Assembly: GCA_946807835.1 (NCBI GenBank)
Contig: OX327700.1
Location: 22,046,001 to 22,110,000 of the forward strand
Direction of reading: 5' to 3'
DNA from: Ailanthus altissimus
Taxonomy: Eukaryota; Streptophyta; Magnoliopsida; Sapindales; Simaroubaceae
Length of the DNA stretch: 64,000 nt
The notes beneath the pieces were generated by a model, which saw only the letters and a list, made by a program, of their open reading frames with translations, was not told the DNA's origin and did no database searches. How positions within the stretch are numbered: position 1 is the stretch's first letter; every line of letters starts with the position of its first letter. The position numbers and the translations under genes were made by a program. Shown piece by piece: positions 12,252-24,500 of this stretch.

Positions 12252-15200
12252 ATGGGCACAGTGCTTGAAGGAGAAGATGCAAAGGTTGTTAATCAAGAAG
12301 CTCATCATCAACATCAAAAGGAACTTGATGCTGGTGCTCTCTTTGTTCTAAAATCCAAAGGTAAATATGACCCATCTCCATATGAAAATTTATTACGCAC
12401 TTTTTGTATCATAGCTAGCTATTTCTTCTCCATCTCAGATCAAAATGATACATATGCTGATATGCAGGTTCTTCAACTTCATCATCTCTTCTTTCTTTCT
12501 TTGAATTAATATGATATTATCGCACTGAAAAAACTTTTGAGTACATGATTATCATCTTTCTAATTTATTTCCCTTCATTCCTTGTCTATGACTATAATTA
12601 TGTTGTTATTTTTCATCTGTGTCATTACTTTCTTTTTGAGGGAAATAATTTGTTTTTTCTTTTCTCTTCATCTTTTTGTCCGCTTAGTGCAATATAGTCG
12701 ATGCTACAAGTTTGAATACCAACATTTTAGTAGCAAGGTTACCAAAACATGTCCTCTTTTATGACAATGTGTTAGTATTAGGTGAAAATTAATTATTATA
12801 ATATTATTAAAAAAAATTATTAATATAATATTTATACAATATTAATTAATAATAAATACATTAAATATCACACAAATTAAAAAAATAAAATTTATATTTC
12901 AATAATACGAATGTAAATATTACTCCATCGTAAATTTGCAAAGACAAAAAAAAAAGAAAAAAAGAAAATGATAATTAGAAGAACAGTGGAAGAAGCACTC
13001 ATCACTTCTAATGCATGGATGTTTATTTTAAGTTTGTGCATATATTCACACGTATATACTACAGTATATACTACAGTATTCCTTGCAGTAATAAATGGGA
13101 AAATTGATAGTTAAGTTTTGTTTTTTTATTGAATTATCGGTTTAATTTTTAATATTTAAGAGAATTATTATTATTATTTTTATCTTAAAATATACTTTTT
13201 TTTTGTTATTATTGTTATATTTAAAATATAATTATTTTCTTTTTTAAAAAATTTAATCGATAATTTTTAAAATATTAAAATCGTTATAAATAATTTAACA
13301 AAAATATAAGAACTAAAGTAATAATTCCTCGTTTATTATTATACAAGTACTTGTTTTAGAATAAATTAGATACAACAAAGCAAGACAAACCCACTCTTTA
13401 ATTTTGTATGATCTCGAAACAATGATGGTAAGTAGTATTAAAAATTATTAAATATATATATTATATTTTTGTAATGTTTAATTTGTTTTAAGTATATACT
13501 GGAAATAAACGAATAATTAAATGTAGGATCGTGGGTGCATTGCGGGTATGATTTGACAACATCAATCGTGGCTCCACCTCTCCTAAGTCTGCCATATGCT
13601 TTCACATTTCTTGGCTGGGTAGCTGGAATTTTATGCCTGGTGATTGGGGCTCTTGTGACTTTCTATTCTTACAACTTGATCTCTCTTGTTCTTGAACACC
13701 ATGCTCAGTCCGGTCATCGGCAAATTCGCTTCAGAGACATGGCTAATGTACATCTTGGGTAAAATACCATATTTACTTGATTCAATATTATCAAGTTAAT
13801 CGATATCACAGGTTATTTTCATATATTAGATAGCATTAATTTTTTTGGTTTCAGACTACTTAGTACTATACTAATTTAAATGGCGCCACCAAGCACAAAT
13901 ATGGTCTCCCCCCAATACAGAAACATAATAAATGCTTATCAAGAAATTAAAGAAATTGCCTGTCCGTGCATGCATACACCGCCACTCTCTCTGTGCTATT
14001 TCTTGTCCAAAATATGAGTCTCCCTAAAACTTGCACCAATCCAATTTTAAGCCTATTAATTGATTTCTTGTTTGAAAATGGCTCGCACAAATCTTTGACG
14101 GGACCCATCAAATATATTGGCTAAGATTTATGCTAGAGGTGACAACGCTGTATAGTATGAAAAAAAAAAAAAATTTATACTCATCATAACTAGGAATGAC
14201 AATGGGCGGGGTGGGGCGGAACGGGCTTTGTCATATCTCGTCTTATTTTTTTAATTTTATTTTTAAAAATATTTAATAAAAAAATAGAGAATCTTTATAT
14301 AAAAATATCTTTTTTATTTTTATCCTCTTTTTTATTTTTTATTCTCATTATTAAATATTAATTTATATTCATAAATTTTAATTATATAAAAATTTAATTT
14401 ATATTGTGATTAAAAAATATCAATTTAACAAGTTAAAATAATATAAAAATATCTTTTAATAATGTGAGTCGTAATTAATAAATAAAATAATAATTTAAAT
14501 AAGGTTCTATAATTATTTTATATTCTCGTTCAAATCAATGGTCGCTAAACTCACAAATAAAAGGTTTTTTTGTCATTTATAATTAAAAAATAAATTTTAT
14601 AATTTTATTTTATATTTTTATTTATAAAAATATATAAAATAAAAAATTGATAAATTATTTAATATATAAATATATATTAAAAATTTTATTTAATATATTC
14701 ATAAAAAAAATTTCTTACTCTTCATTCTACTTTTACAAAAGTACCTCATTCTTCAGTCTTTAGGATAATTGTAGAGATCCCCATTTTCATAAAAAAATTT
14801 GTCATCTTTAATCATAAAATAATTATAAGTTTTTTTAAGTCATATGTACAAAGCAAAAAATTTTAAATGAAATAAGATCGATCATCTTAAAATCAAGTCT
14901 CATACTCAATAAATTAATATACATATATATGTGAGAAATCCTGTAAGCTATGAATCGAGCAAAAAGTAATGTTGCTACTTGCTCGAGGGAATTCAATTTT
15001 CTTGGAACCATTAACAATATTATTGTTAAATATGTAAATGAGTCCAATTAGTAGCACATTTAAGGTTGATAAAATTCAAATTCTAATTCAAATTTTGCTC
15101 ATTTTGAATTTAGATCTAATTTTTTTTTTAATTTAAAATTTAGGTTTAACTTAAGTTTTTTCAAGTCGGGTCAAATTCGGGTTAAGCCTGAATTTATTTT

Positions 15201-18200
15201 CAAAAAACAATTCAATTTTTTATTGTTTTGATAAAATTTAAATTTTTAAGATATTTATTTTATAAAATAATTATTATATTTATATTTATAGTTTATATTT
15301 TATAATTTGTACTTATAGTTTAATATGTATAATTTATATAACTGATACGTATAATTTGTATTTATAGCTTAATATATATTTTTTATTCTTGTTATAATTT
15401 TTTTTCATGTTTTAGGTTAATTTTAAACTTTTACAATATTTATTTTATAAAATAATTATTAGATTCATATATATTAAATATAAGGAATTAATTTGAAAAT
15501 TTTAAAATAAAAAAAGGCTCGAATCCAATTTTTTTTAAAAATTTTGATCTAGATCCGAGAAAAAACTCGGACTTTTCAAAGTTGGGCTTCAAAATTTTTC
15601 GATTTAAATTTGAACCTTTTTTTCCATCCTTGAGCACATTTATTGCATTATATTGGCTTTGCAATTCAAAAAATTAGTGGAAAGATAGTTGCTAGATTTT
15701 TTTTAAATATAGGATGAAATCTCCATCTGAGGACTTTTAATGAGAGAATATATAATAATTAAAAAAATAATAATATTAAATTATTATTTAAATTATTTTT
15801 TATTATATTTAAAAATTTATTTATTCTTCATATTATTGAAAGATATTGAATCTTATTTAAATATATATTTGAATCTTAGTTTGATATATATATATATATA
15901 TGGGGTGGAGTATGTAAAAGGTCTCCCTATCTCACTCCATTGTCACATATACCTAATATTTTTAAATTTTAAGTAAGCTAGGTTCTTAATTTTTTCTTTT
16001 AACACAAAACGATTTGTAGCATTAATATAAGATTTGTTTGCCATCATTAAGGAGAATTCTTATGCTAGGATGAACTGAAATTAATATTGTAAATTTTAAA
16101 ATTATCATTGTTATTTATATTTAAGAAATTATCAATTGTAAATTTTTTTTTTTAAAGTATTCGATTAGTTATATTCTCAAAAGTGTTGTGAGTTCTAAAA
16201 ATAATTTATATTTATTTCATAAATTTTTGTTGTTGTATCATTTTGAATTGATATGACTAAAATGGATATAATAAAAACATCTTCTAGTGATGTAAATTAC
16301 ATAATATATTTTTACACATATGTTTATACATATATTTTTATATGTATGTATATATTTATACATTAGAGATAAATATAAGAATATTGGTTAGATTAAACTT
16401 GAATGATCTTTTTTATTAAATAATAAGTATAAAAATAATTTTAAATTTATTTGTTTTCAACTCTATACTACTACTAAATTATATAAAATTAATGGATAAA
16501 AAATTTAACTCATTATTTTAAGTTAATGGCCCTCACTCTAAATAGGAAGCTATTTAATAAAAATAATTAATTCTCAAAATAAAATCTAAAAAGCAACTTT
16601 TTTTTCTTTACTTTGTTTATAGGATAAGTTGATTTTGAAAATATTTTACTAAATGCTAATATTAATTTTAACTTCTCAAAATAACTTTTGGTTCTCCCAG
16701 AATAACTATTAGTTTTTTTAATGGTAATCCCAAACAAGTCCTTAACATATTCGAAGAACATCCTTGTTTGTTCTTATATTAAATGAAATCCAAAATGTTG
16801 GTTAAGTTGATCACAATGGATTTGCAGGGCCAAAATGGGCTCGATATTACGTGGGCCCAATCCAATTCATGGTCTGCTATGGTGCTGTTGTGGCATGCAC
16901 TCTTCTGGGAGGACAATGCATGAAGGTTCAGTAAAAACTGAACAAATTTCACTTATGACATTATCTTCTTGTATTGTAGCCTTCCCATTTCACAGAACAA
17001 ACTTAGTATTTGAAAATTTGATGCAAATTGTAATTAGATTGAGCCTTTAACATCTCTGTTTTTCTTTTCTTCTTCTTTGGGCAGGCAATTTACTTGCTCT
17101 CAGCCCCAGATGGCACTATGAAGTTGTATGAATTTGTGATAATATTTGGATGTCTAATGTTGATTTTAGCTCAACTGCCATCCTTTCACTCATTGAGGCA
17201 CATCAACTTGATATCCCTGGTTCTTCGCCTAGCTTATAGCGCCTGTGCCACGGCTGGCTCCAGTTACATTGGTAACGAATATGCTTAAAAAGAAACGCAT
17301 TGCATCAATTAGATTACACTGTATTGAGTTATCAATTTTTTATTTATTTATTATTCTTTTTTTGGCCAGGAAATTCTCCCAAGGGGCCAAAGAAAGACTA
17401 TTTCCTAATTGGTGATAGCGAAAGTCGTGTTTTCGGGGTCTTCAATGCCATTGCCATCATTGCCACAACATTTGGCAATGGGATCATTCCTGAAATTCAG
17501 GTCTGAACTAATTGGCTTTCCCATATATGTAGAGGTAATGTTGCTGGAATGTGATGGTTACTCATTAAATTATGTTTGCAGGCAACAATTGCACCACCGG
17601 TGGAAGGGAAGATGTTCAAGGGATTATGTGTTTGCTATACAGTAGTCGTTGTCACTTTCTTTAGTGTTTCGATTTCTGGTTATTGGGCATTTGGCAACCA
17701 AGCTGAAGGCCTGATCCTTAGCAACTTCTTGGATGATGGGAAAGCTTTAGTCCCAAAATGGTTTATTTTCATGACCAATATGTTCACCATTCTCCAATTA
17801 TCAGCTGTTGGTGTGGTAAGATTAATTTGACATTTCTCTAAACCTTCATCTTTGAACACCTTTGCAAAGATTGGATTATTGATCTATGTACATTTGCTTT
17901 CTTACAGGTTTACTTGCAGCCAACAAATGAAGTGCTAGAACAAACCTTTTCTGATCCAAAGTGCAAAGAGTTCTCTCTCCGAAATGTAATCCCCAGAATC
18001 CTTTCTCGGTCATTTTCTGTTGTGATCGCATCAACAATAGCAGCAATGCTTCCATTCTTTGGAGACATTAATTCAGCCATTGGAGCTTTTGGTTTCATAC
18101 CTCTTGACTTCGTTTTGCCTGTGGTTTTTTTCAATTTGACATTCAAGCCATCAGAAAGGAGTCCCACTTTTTGGCTGAATATGAGCATTGCAGTGGTTTT

Positions 18201-18288
18201 TTCAGCACTGGGAATCATAGCAGCCATTGCAGCAGTTAGACAAATAATCCTCGATGCCAAAACTTATCGGTTGTTTGCTAATGTATGA
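12252..18288 (+). CDS. GABA transporter 2-like amino acid permease (AAAP family)
   Basis: A predicted plasma-membrane H+-coupled amino acid/GABA permease of the AAAP family. Seven exons: 12252-12360, 13527-13758, 16828-16925, 17085-17271, 17370-17500, 17582-17815, 17908-18288 (TGA). All introns are GT-AG; intron 2 is about 3.07 kb. The product would be about 456 residues, the usual family length. Family hallmarks in order: DAGALFVLKSKG near residues 27-38, the first membrane span around PPLLSLPYAFTFLGW, VGPIQFMVCYGAVVA, PSFHSLRHINLISLVL, FGNGIIPEIQATIAPP, SGYWAFGNQ, MLPFFGDIN followed by GAFGFIPLDFVLP, and C-terminal RLFANV. About ten hydrophobic segments are visible. The start suits the family N-terminus. 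Odd point: the donor at 13759 leaves two codon bases, but the GAT2-like frame of exon 3 needs one, so the coding sum (1372) is one base too long. It is otherwise intact, so an extra G at 13757-13759 or a genuine frameshift is likely. Confidence 0.93.
14185..14240. repeat. G-rich dispersed-repeat fragment in intron 2
   Basis: 'gacaatgggcggggtggggc' is a G-rich block in otherwise very AT-rich intron DNA. It resembles the terminal part of a common plant dispersed repeat that begins with a 'ggaatgacaatggg'-like end. The other end was not identified. Confidence 0.35.
15063..15632. mobile_element. Intronic insertion of about 570 bp bounded by a 10-bp direct repeat
   Basis: The direct repeat AGCACATTTA occurs at 15053-15062 and 15633-15642, enclosing an AT-rich segment that ends 'ttccatccttg'. 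Read from the other strand it begins 'caaggatgg', similar to hAT-type termini. Terminal inverted repeats are at best weak. It sits in intron 2 of the transporter gene and contributes to that intron's large size. Confidence 0.5.
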
Positions 18289-18867
18289 TCAGCCTAAGTT
18301 GGCCATTGGCTGACATTATGAGTCGATCATTCAAATATACTGTAACCAATGTTATTATTATGATTTCTAGATGGAAAGCCCTATTAGCAATTCCCATTTT
18401 AGCAATGACCCATGATCTTCAAGAGGCTCTTCGATATTCCAGATCACCTCGGTTCTTCATTTTTTTAATGACTTTAAGCTAATTTAAGCAATCTATCTAG
18501 CTCTAAAGACTGTAAGGCTTATCCCATTTTTGTGAAAATTGGTATTTGAATTGCACAGACTTGCTAGACTTGGTATGGAGATACATTGAAGACAGAAACT
18601 TGTATAGATTTCTTTAACATGCGTTCTGGAAAATCAAAAATACAGTCATTAATGATGCATCAAAGCTATTACAGTCCGATCATAAAAAATGCAATAACAG
18701 AAACGACAGATTGGAAACCATTTTATAAGCAACTAGAGTCATGGGTGCGATCCACTGCGTCTATCCTCACGATATGAGAGAAAGAGAGTTAGAGACAGAC
18801 CTTATTCTCAAGGATACGTTAACCAACTTTCTGGAGAATAACCTTCAGTTTTAGATGGACTGCCAAT
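18289..18867. other. 3' flank of the transporter gene
   Basis: The first roughly 200 bases after the TGA are the likely 3' untranslated region. The remainder is the 3' flank of the converging minus-strand AHL pseudogene. The open frames here have no recognisable family features. Confidence 0.5.
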
Positions 18868-19389
18868 CTACAAAGCATTCTCATTAGTGGCAGTACCTGC
18901 TCCTCCTTGGCCTAGTTCTAATGGGCGCAGTTGTTGGTGTATTGCAGTTCTCTTTGTCGTCCGCCATTTCAGCAATATGTGTGGGAGCTCTTACCATTTG
19001 TGAATCTCCAGTCCTACTTGCAACCGCAGGCAATTTGGTTAACAAGTACCTCCTTTTAAGGAATTCCAATATTACATTTTGCTTGAAAGTAGCAACCATA
19101 AGCTGACAAATCATAAGAAAGCAAACGTGAGTCTTACAACCAAAAAAATGATACCAATCTTCTAATCTATTTCTGTTGAAGTTAATGCAGCCAACTTGTA
19201 AAAGCGCACAAGAACAAAGACAAGGACATTTTAGCAGTTCCGGTATTGCTGATACAAAGAGAAAGGCATTACTCAGATACGGCTTTCTGCTATTAGAGGA
19301 CCTCCAACAAGACCACCAAAAACTTGCCCGTTAGGTTTAGCCAATGAAATGCTTAACATGCCCACCACATTTTGTTTGTTGTCCACTTT
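18868..19389 (-). pseudogene. AT-hook nuclear-localised (AHL) protein, broken 3' part
   Basis: Two exon-like blocks on the minus strand fit the second half of the PPC/DUF296 domain. Block 1 (19389-19273) reads GMLSISLAKPNGQVFGGLVG then GPLIAES. A block 2 (19102 down to 18884 or 18868) begins LMVATFKQN and continues to DDKENCNTPTT. Between them a 170-bp intron has a GTAATG donor and a TTTGTCAG acceptor, at the place where AHL genes usually carry an intron. Damage: the codon before the donor is TGA where the family normally has Gln. In block 2 the reading after 'CNTPTT' stops at 18884, while a shifted frame continues to a TAG at 18868, which suggests a small indel. The AT-hooks and the first half of the PPC domain are not seen upstream, where an (AT)n tract sits at the edge. 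AHL assignment is from remembered family motifs. Confidence 0.65.
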
Positions 19390-19392
19390 ATG

Positions 19393-19414
19393 ATATATAT
19401 ATATATATATATAT
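19393..19414. repeat. (AT)11 microsatellite
   Basis: Eleven perfect AT dinucleotides directly beyond the upstream edge of the AHL-like block. Confidence 0.9.
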
Positions 19415-19682
19415 GTGACTCAGATAGAGATAGAATCTCAAAGCTCTCCTGTTTGCACGAGGGGAAAGTCAAGAAACTAAATGCTTATCAATAGAAACTA
19501 GAATACAAAATGTGAATCAAGTTTCATAGATATATGACGCTAACAAGCAGAAACAAAAGAAATTAAGTATGTCAAGTTCTATTAGTACATTTTCTCCTTG
19601 CAATCATAGAATTAATCAGAAAGATATATAAAGGGCAAGCATAATAACTGCAAAATCAAAATGACATAACAAAAGTAGATTG

Positions 19683-19778
19683 GAAAAGTCAAAAAACTGT
19701 ACTTCAGAAGCGGGCATGGGATTAGAAGAATCAGGTTGGACTCTTGACACCATGCCAACACCAAAAAGAACACAGTCT
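19683..19778 (-). pseudogene. Possible N-terminal exon remnant of the AHL pseudogene
   Basis: A minus-strand frame reads GVGMVSRVQPDSSNPMPASE and is polar, proline- and serine-rich, as AHL N-termini often are. It lies about 300 bp upstream of the AHL block on the same strand. There is no AT-hook between them. The assignment rests on position and composition only. Confidence 0.3.
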
Positions 19779-19829
19779 GATCAGTCACTAATTGCTCATC
19801 ATCATTTTATTCAGGCCGCCTTTATTCTG

Positions 19830-20430
19830 GCTCAAGACCAAGAAGAACTCTAGAGTGTTATAAAAGATGGGCTGAAGTTGAAGAAAGTCAAGACCGAGGT
19901 TGCTCATCTTATCAGAGGCTAATAAGAAGATGTAGGGGGGAGCCAAGAGCTCAAGAATTATATGGCCAAGGTAGAATAGGCCAAGATCAAGGCAGCTATT
20001 GCAATGAGTAAGGTTTCTACTCTTTAGAAAGAGGTTTATTAGCTTAATATGGCTGCTGGTGATCTCAAGCTTTAATGGAAACTCTTCAAGAGGATAATAA
20101 TGCTCTTACGAAGAGGAATGAGGAGTTGACCAAGGAGCTAAATGTTGCTCAGGCTAATGTTGTAGTCAACTTTGAAGACCAGTTTGCGAAAGGGGTCAAC
20201 TTAGGCTTTCAAAGGTGTGTTAATGTATTGAAGGCACATTACCCCAACCTAGATGTCACTTGGCTAAAAAATGTGATCTCTAGTTAAGTAACGACTGAAG
20301 AGGGGGAAATTGAGTCCCCTGCTAGCAGATTAAGTGGTACCTCTACGATTAAAACAGAGAACACCTCCTATGGCTATTGAGAGATTTCCAGTTGAGGACC
20401 TCCCTACCTCTATTGCTGAAGACCAACCTC
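19830..20430 (+). pseudogene. Retrotransposon gag-like coiled-coil fragment
   Basis: A charged, heptad-rich stretch is readable through several stop codons. Its best-kept piece is 20075-20287 (METLQEDNNALTKRNEELTK followed by NVAQANVVVNFEDQFAKG), ending in an aromatic 'HYPNLDVTWL' motif. It resembles the C-terminal coiled-coil part of gag-like proteins of plant LTR elements. Stops at several positions show that it is not functional. No RT or integrase follows it. Confidence 0.45.
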
Positions 20431-20853
20431 CTCCTTAGATTTAGAATTGTTTTTCTTTTTCATATTTTTTGTAATATGAGCTAAGCTCTTCTTGTAAAAA
20501 TGCTTTTATTAATTAAATTTTTCTTTCTATACTTGTGCACTTGTCAATATAGATGATGTCTGCTCAGAGTCATTGCTAACCTTTTTATTTAATCTCTAAT
20601 CATTAATAATCACTAGGTTGATTAGTGAAGTTCTCATAGCTCGATTTTAAATCGTTCGATATTTAATATGCTCGAGCATGTAAATGTATGATCACTTGCT
20701 AGTTGGAAAGATCTTTTAATAAGTAAATATTATCATAACAACTTTACTATGTTTAACCTTGATTCACTTCTGCCACTTTTTTAGATGTGTTTTGATGAAT
20801 ATCCAAGTTCTTAACTTCTCATCTTTCAAGGATTACTGGAGAATTTTAACTTA

Positions 20854-21521
20854 AATGGTCACTTGGTGGCTATCGCCTTTACCCTCTTGATAATTCAAGG
20901 GCTGCTCGAGAATTCAGCTGAGAGGATCACTTAGTAGTTATCACGTCTACCCTCTTATCTTTAATGTTCCTCTGTGGCTTGGTTTAAGAATTTGGCTAAA
21001 AGGGTCACATGGTGGTTATCACCTTTACCCTCTTAGTTCTTCAATAATTTTCTGAGGCATAGCTTAAAAATTAGACTGAGAGGGTCACATGGTGGTCATT
21101 ACCTCTACCCTATAACTTTTTCAATATTTTTGCGATCCTCATAAGGACCTTGAATCACCAGGGAGCTTTTTGATTCTCAAATGATCCTCGTGAGGATCTC
21201 GGATCATCTTAAAGAGCATTTGGCTTCGAGATTCTCAAACTATCATTGTAGGGATCTTGAATCATCCTTAGGGCCTCGATCGACTTCTTTGGTATTCCTC
21301 TTTGATCTACTTAGATACTTGGTTGATAAAGTTATATGGTGGCTATTACCTTTACCCTCCTAATATTGTTTTATTTTCGTAGGAGACTTGCTTGGATATT
21401 TGGTTGAAATGGTCAAGATGGCTTTTGCCTCTACTCTCTCGAATCTTTGATTTTTGTTCGAGACTTACTCGAGTATTAGGTTAAGAAGGTCACATGGTGG
21501 CTTTTCCATCTACCTTCTCAG
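20854..21521 (+). repeat. Degenerate tandem array, period about 80 bp
   Basis: Seven related cores of the form 'ggtcacatggtggytatcac' followed by 'ctttaccctct' start near 20854, 20921, 21001, 21080, 21325, 21405 and 21483, spaced mostly 67-80 bp. The gap between the fourth and fifth holds three copies of a second word ('gatcctc..aaggatct.gaatcatc', 21130-21265). Each core can pair with itself (agggt...accct). It lies downstream of the gag-like fragment and probably belongs to that element. Confidence 0.7.
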
Positions 21522-22479
21522 ATCTTCAGTGAGCCATTTTTTTTTTTGTGAACATTAATCTTGTAGTTTAGAAGATTCTAAAAGAGAATAATAATCATTA
21601 AACGAGTTAAATAAAAAATTTTAAGCATCATAAGTTCTTTTTATTAGAAGAGATTTAAATGAATGAGAAAGTAATAGATTATAAATCTGAGAATGGTGTT
21701 TTTAATGAGCTCGTCAACTTATGATTCTCTGATTATTCATCTTTGTGCTCAAGCTCATGTGTTTATGATCCAACTCTCCAAAGTACCTTGTAATGGCCTT
21801 CATTGAGGCTAACTTCCTCGAGCATCTTTTATCGTCATCCTCACTTCTTCTTCCTCAATCTTTGTGTTTGGGTGTTCAATACTCGCGATTTTCTTTTATT
21901 TCCACATGCTTAAGTTTATACGTATGTGGTTTGACTCTCTTGAACACTTTGTGATGGCCTTAATCTGGCTGAAAACTCTAGGTGCTAGAATAATGACTTT
22001 TAGATGGTCCAAGTGTCATCTTTTAGTGTTCTTTTTAGATGTTCGATGATTCTCTTAACTCCAGCGATCGTTGTTGGCTTATCTAATTAGGATCTTCTGG
22101 CAATTGGTTGTTTTTGCTCATTGTCTCGAGCATTTATTGATTATGTAATCATTTTGTGTGCCTTTGAGTGATTATCTTTCATTTATTTTCATTCTGTTCC
22201 CATATATGTGTCAAATTGTTGACCTTAGAATTTGATATATCCTGAGCCACAAGTTGAATTTATTTATTCTTGGAAATAGCAAATGGGTCGGTCGAAGTGG
22301 TAGATTAAAATGATCAATCTCTAATAATTGTTAAGCTTTTAGAGCTTCAATCTCATCTAAGATCAATCAAAATAAGACAAACACAAAAATAAAATTATAA
22401 TAGTTTGGTTTAATGTGAATTTGCATCCACTTCATAGAGCCTTTTTAGCTCACTAAAATGCACTATTGACAATATTTTT
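21522..22479. other. Unassigned transposon-flanking DNA
   Basis: Continuation of the element that carries the tandem array, with words such as 'ctcgagca' recurring. No gene or clear boundary is recognised. Confidence 0.35.
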
Positions 22480-22499
22480 ATAGTAAGATTACAATGAAT

Positions 22500-22610
22500 A
22501 AAAAATGATTACATATATAGCCTCTAGTAATAAAGCCTTAGAGGCTTTAATAGAGCCTTTAAGAGCTATAATGAAACCTTTAGAGGTGATAATAGATCCT
22601 TTGTAAGTTG
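22500..22610 (-). repeat. Short imperfect repeats of about 24 bp
   Basis: Words such as 'aaagccttagaggcttta', 'gagcctttaagagctata' and 'aaacctttagaggtgata' recur about every 24 bases. The antisense frame therefore reads repeated K-G-[SF]-I units. This is probably the LTR or 3' flank of the adjoining minus-strand Copia element, not a gene. Confidence 0.45.
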
Positions 22611-24059
22611 TAATATTGTCTATGAAATTTAAGAAACTTAACATAAGACAAAATATAAAGAACAAGTGCACAATGAGAGGTGCGAAGAGTAAACATATAA
22701 TGTTTGACAACATAAATATCATAGGCAATATTAGGATGAATGACAATGAGATATACCAAACTTCTTGTACTTGTTAATAAAGAGTGGAATCACTGAAAAG
22801 TTCTCCATCAGATGGTTTGATTTTAGAATTAGGTTCTAGAAGAGTAAAAGTAATTTTTTATTTATCAAGCTTGCTCGAACAAAAAGATCAAAAGCATATT
22901 TGCCTGAGAAAGATAGTATATTGTGGAATTAGAGAGCACTGCCCTCTCCTTTCAGTCGAGTACTACCAAAGCTGGCTAAGAAAGTAGCTAAAATGGCCAA
23001 CGTCTTTCATATCAAATGTTACTAAAGAAAAACCTTAAAGTCAGAGGTATCAACAAGATCATTACTTATAATAATTACATCAATATATGAGAAGAAAAAT
23101 GTAGCCTTTAGTGGTCTTGTAAACAAATAATGTTTAGTCAATAGGCTAGAGTAAAAATCATATTGTTGAATAATGGTGCTAACTTAACAAAGTAGGCACA
23201 AGTAGCTTGTTTAAGATCATCTATGGCATGACTAAGTCTCGCACCTTATTAGAAAGATGTGAATAATATGAAGGCTGTTTCATATAACTTCTTTAGAATA
23301 ATCACTATTGAGAAAGGAATTCTTCACACCCATTTGAAATAATGTCCAACCTTGAACCATAGAAATAACTAATAAATTACAGATAAATAAAATAAGGTAA
23401 GAAATTAGAGTAAAATTTTTTCATAATAATGTAATATCCTAGGTAAAGCCTTTTGTTACAAGACGAACTTTGTGCCTCTTAACTGACTCATCTAACTTGG
23501 CTTTAATTTTATAAATTCATTTTCAGCCAACAATAATTTTATTGGAGGGAAGAAAAAGTCCCACGTATGTGACTTTTTAAATGCATAAATTCATTATCAT
23601 AGTTTGCTGCCAAACAAACTTAGAACCACCTTAAGAGTAGGATTGAGGCATATACAAAAGCAAGTAATTAAGAAACAATAGTAATCTCGAAGTTCAATAA
23701 GAAGTTATCCTACCCAAGTAAAATAATGAAAAGGTGTAAGACCAGAAGACTTAGAGATACTTGAATTATGTGAGGTAATTCATCAGGCGAGTTAGAAGAC
23801 TTAATAGTGATCATTATAATCTCAAGTTCATCTATATAAAACTCAAAAGACAGATTTATATCTAAATGTGAGGTATCATGAAACATATCAACAATAGTGT
23901 CTGTGAAGAAATTATGTGAAATGAGTCATAAAGTGAAACTTAAAAACAAATGAAAAACATTTGATGTTTCAAAAATACTATATGAGGATATATATGCAGA
24001 AGATTAGAGAGGGGGTCCTAACACTTATAACTTTTATGCTTTATTCTATAGTCTATAAA

Positions 24060-24500
24060 CTAGTATAATGATAAGGGTTAACTACATCTAATATTTTCAT
24101 CTTTCAAGCTTAAGATTTGTTCGTTTAAATTAAAATTATTTGATTTTTTATGTATTTTATTATTATTTTATAGGTTTGGAGTCAATGGAGCAAATAGGGA
24201 TAAAAATTCGAAGAAAACAAGGAAAAAACATCAAATTGCTGCAATAAGATGCTACAATAAACAGGCTACAATATTTTTGCTACAATGCCCAATGCCACAA
24301 CACTTATAACAACGCTAAAAAATCATATGTACAATGCCTAAAATCCAACGCCGCAGTGCTGCATGAACAGTAACGCGGTGAACAGTCCCTGTGGAATTAA
24401 TACTTGAACTTAAAATTATATATTACTTGATACAATAGCATGTACTTGTGCTTAACTACTATAACACCAATCACATAAACAGGTTCATAGCTCAAGTTTT
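24060..24500 (+). repeat. LTR fragment of the palindromic-word type inside Copia element 2
   Basis: It resembles the start of the LTR at 57278-58550 ('ataggtttggagtcaatgga' against 'gtaggtttaaagtcaataga'). It then runs into an array of GC-richer words built on GCTACAATGCC and CAACGCCGCAG (24230-24390). It interrupts the Copia pol sequence. Confidence 0.5.

Noticed and set aside
12142..12351. Alternative upstream start for the transporter in another frame
   Set aside because: That frame gives no transporter-like sequence. The ATG at 12252 leads directly into the family motif and a phase-matched donor.
16835..17050. Plus-strand frame starting MGSILRGPNP
   Set aside because: It is the off-by-one frame of transporter exon 3. 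The membrane-protein frame starting PKWARYY is the family-like one.
17910..18260. Minus-strand 116-codon open frame
   Set aside because: It is antisense to exon 7 of the transporter gene, whose sense product is clearly conserved.
18921..19106. Plus-strand hydrophobic small open frame
   Set aside because: Its hydrophobicity is the shadow of the minus-strand AHL-like exon, which has splice sites and family motifs.
20854..21521. CRISPR-like array
   Set aside because: The repeats are degenerate with related, non-unique spacers, and the setting is a plant nuclear transposon.
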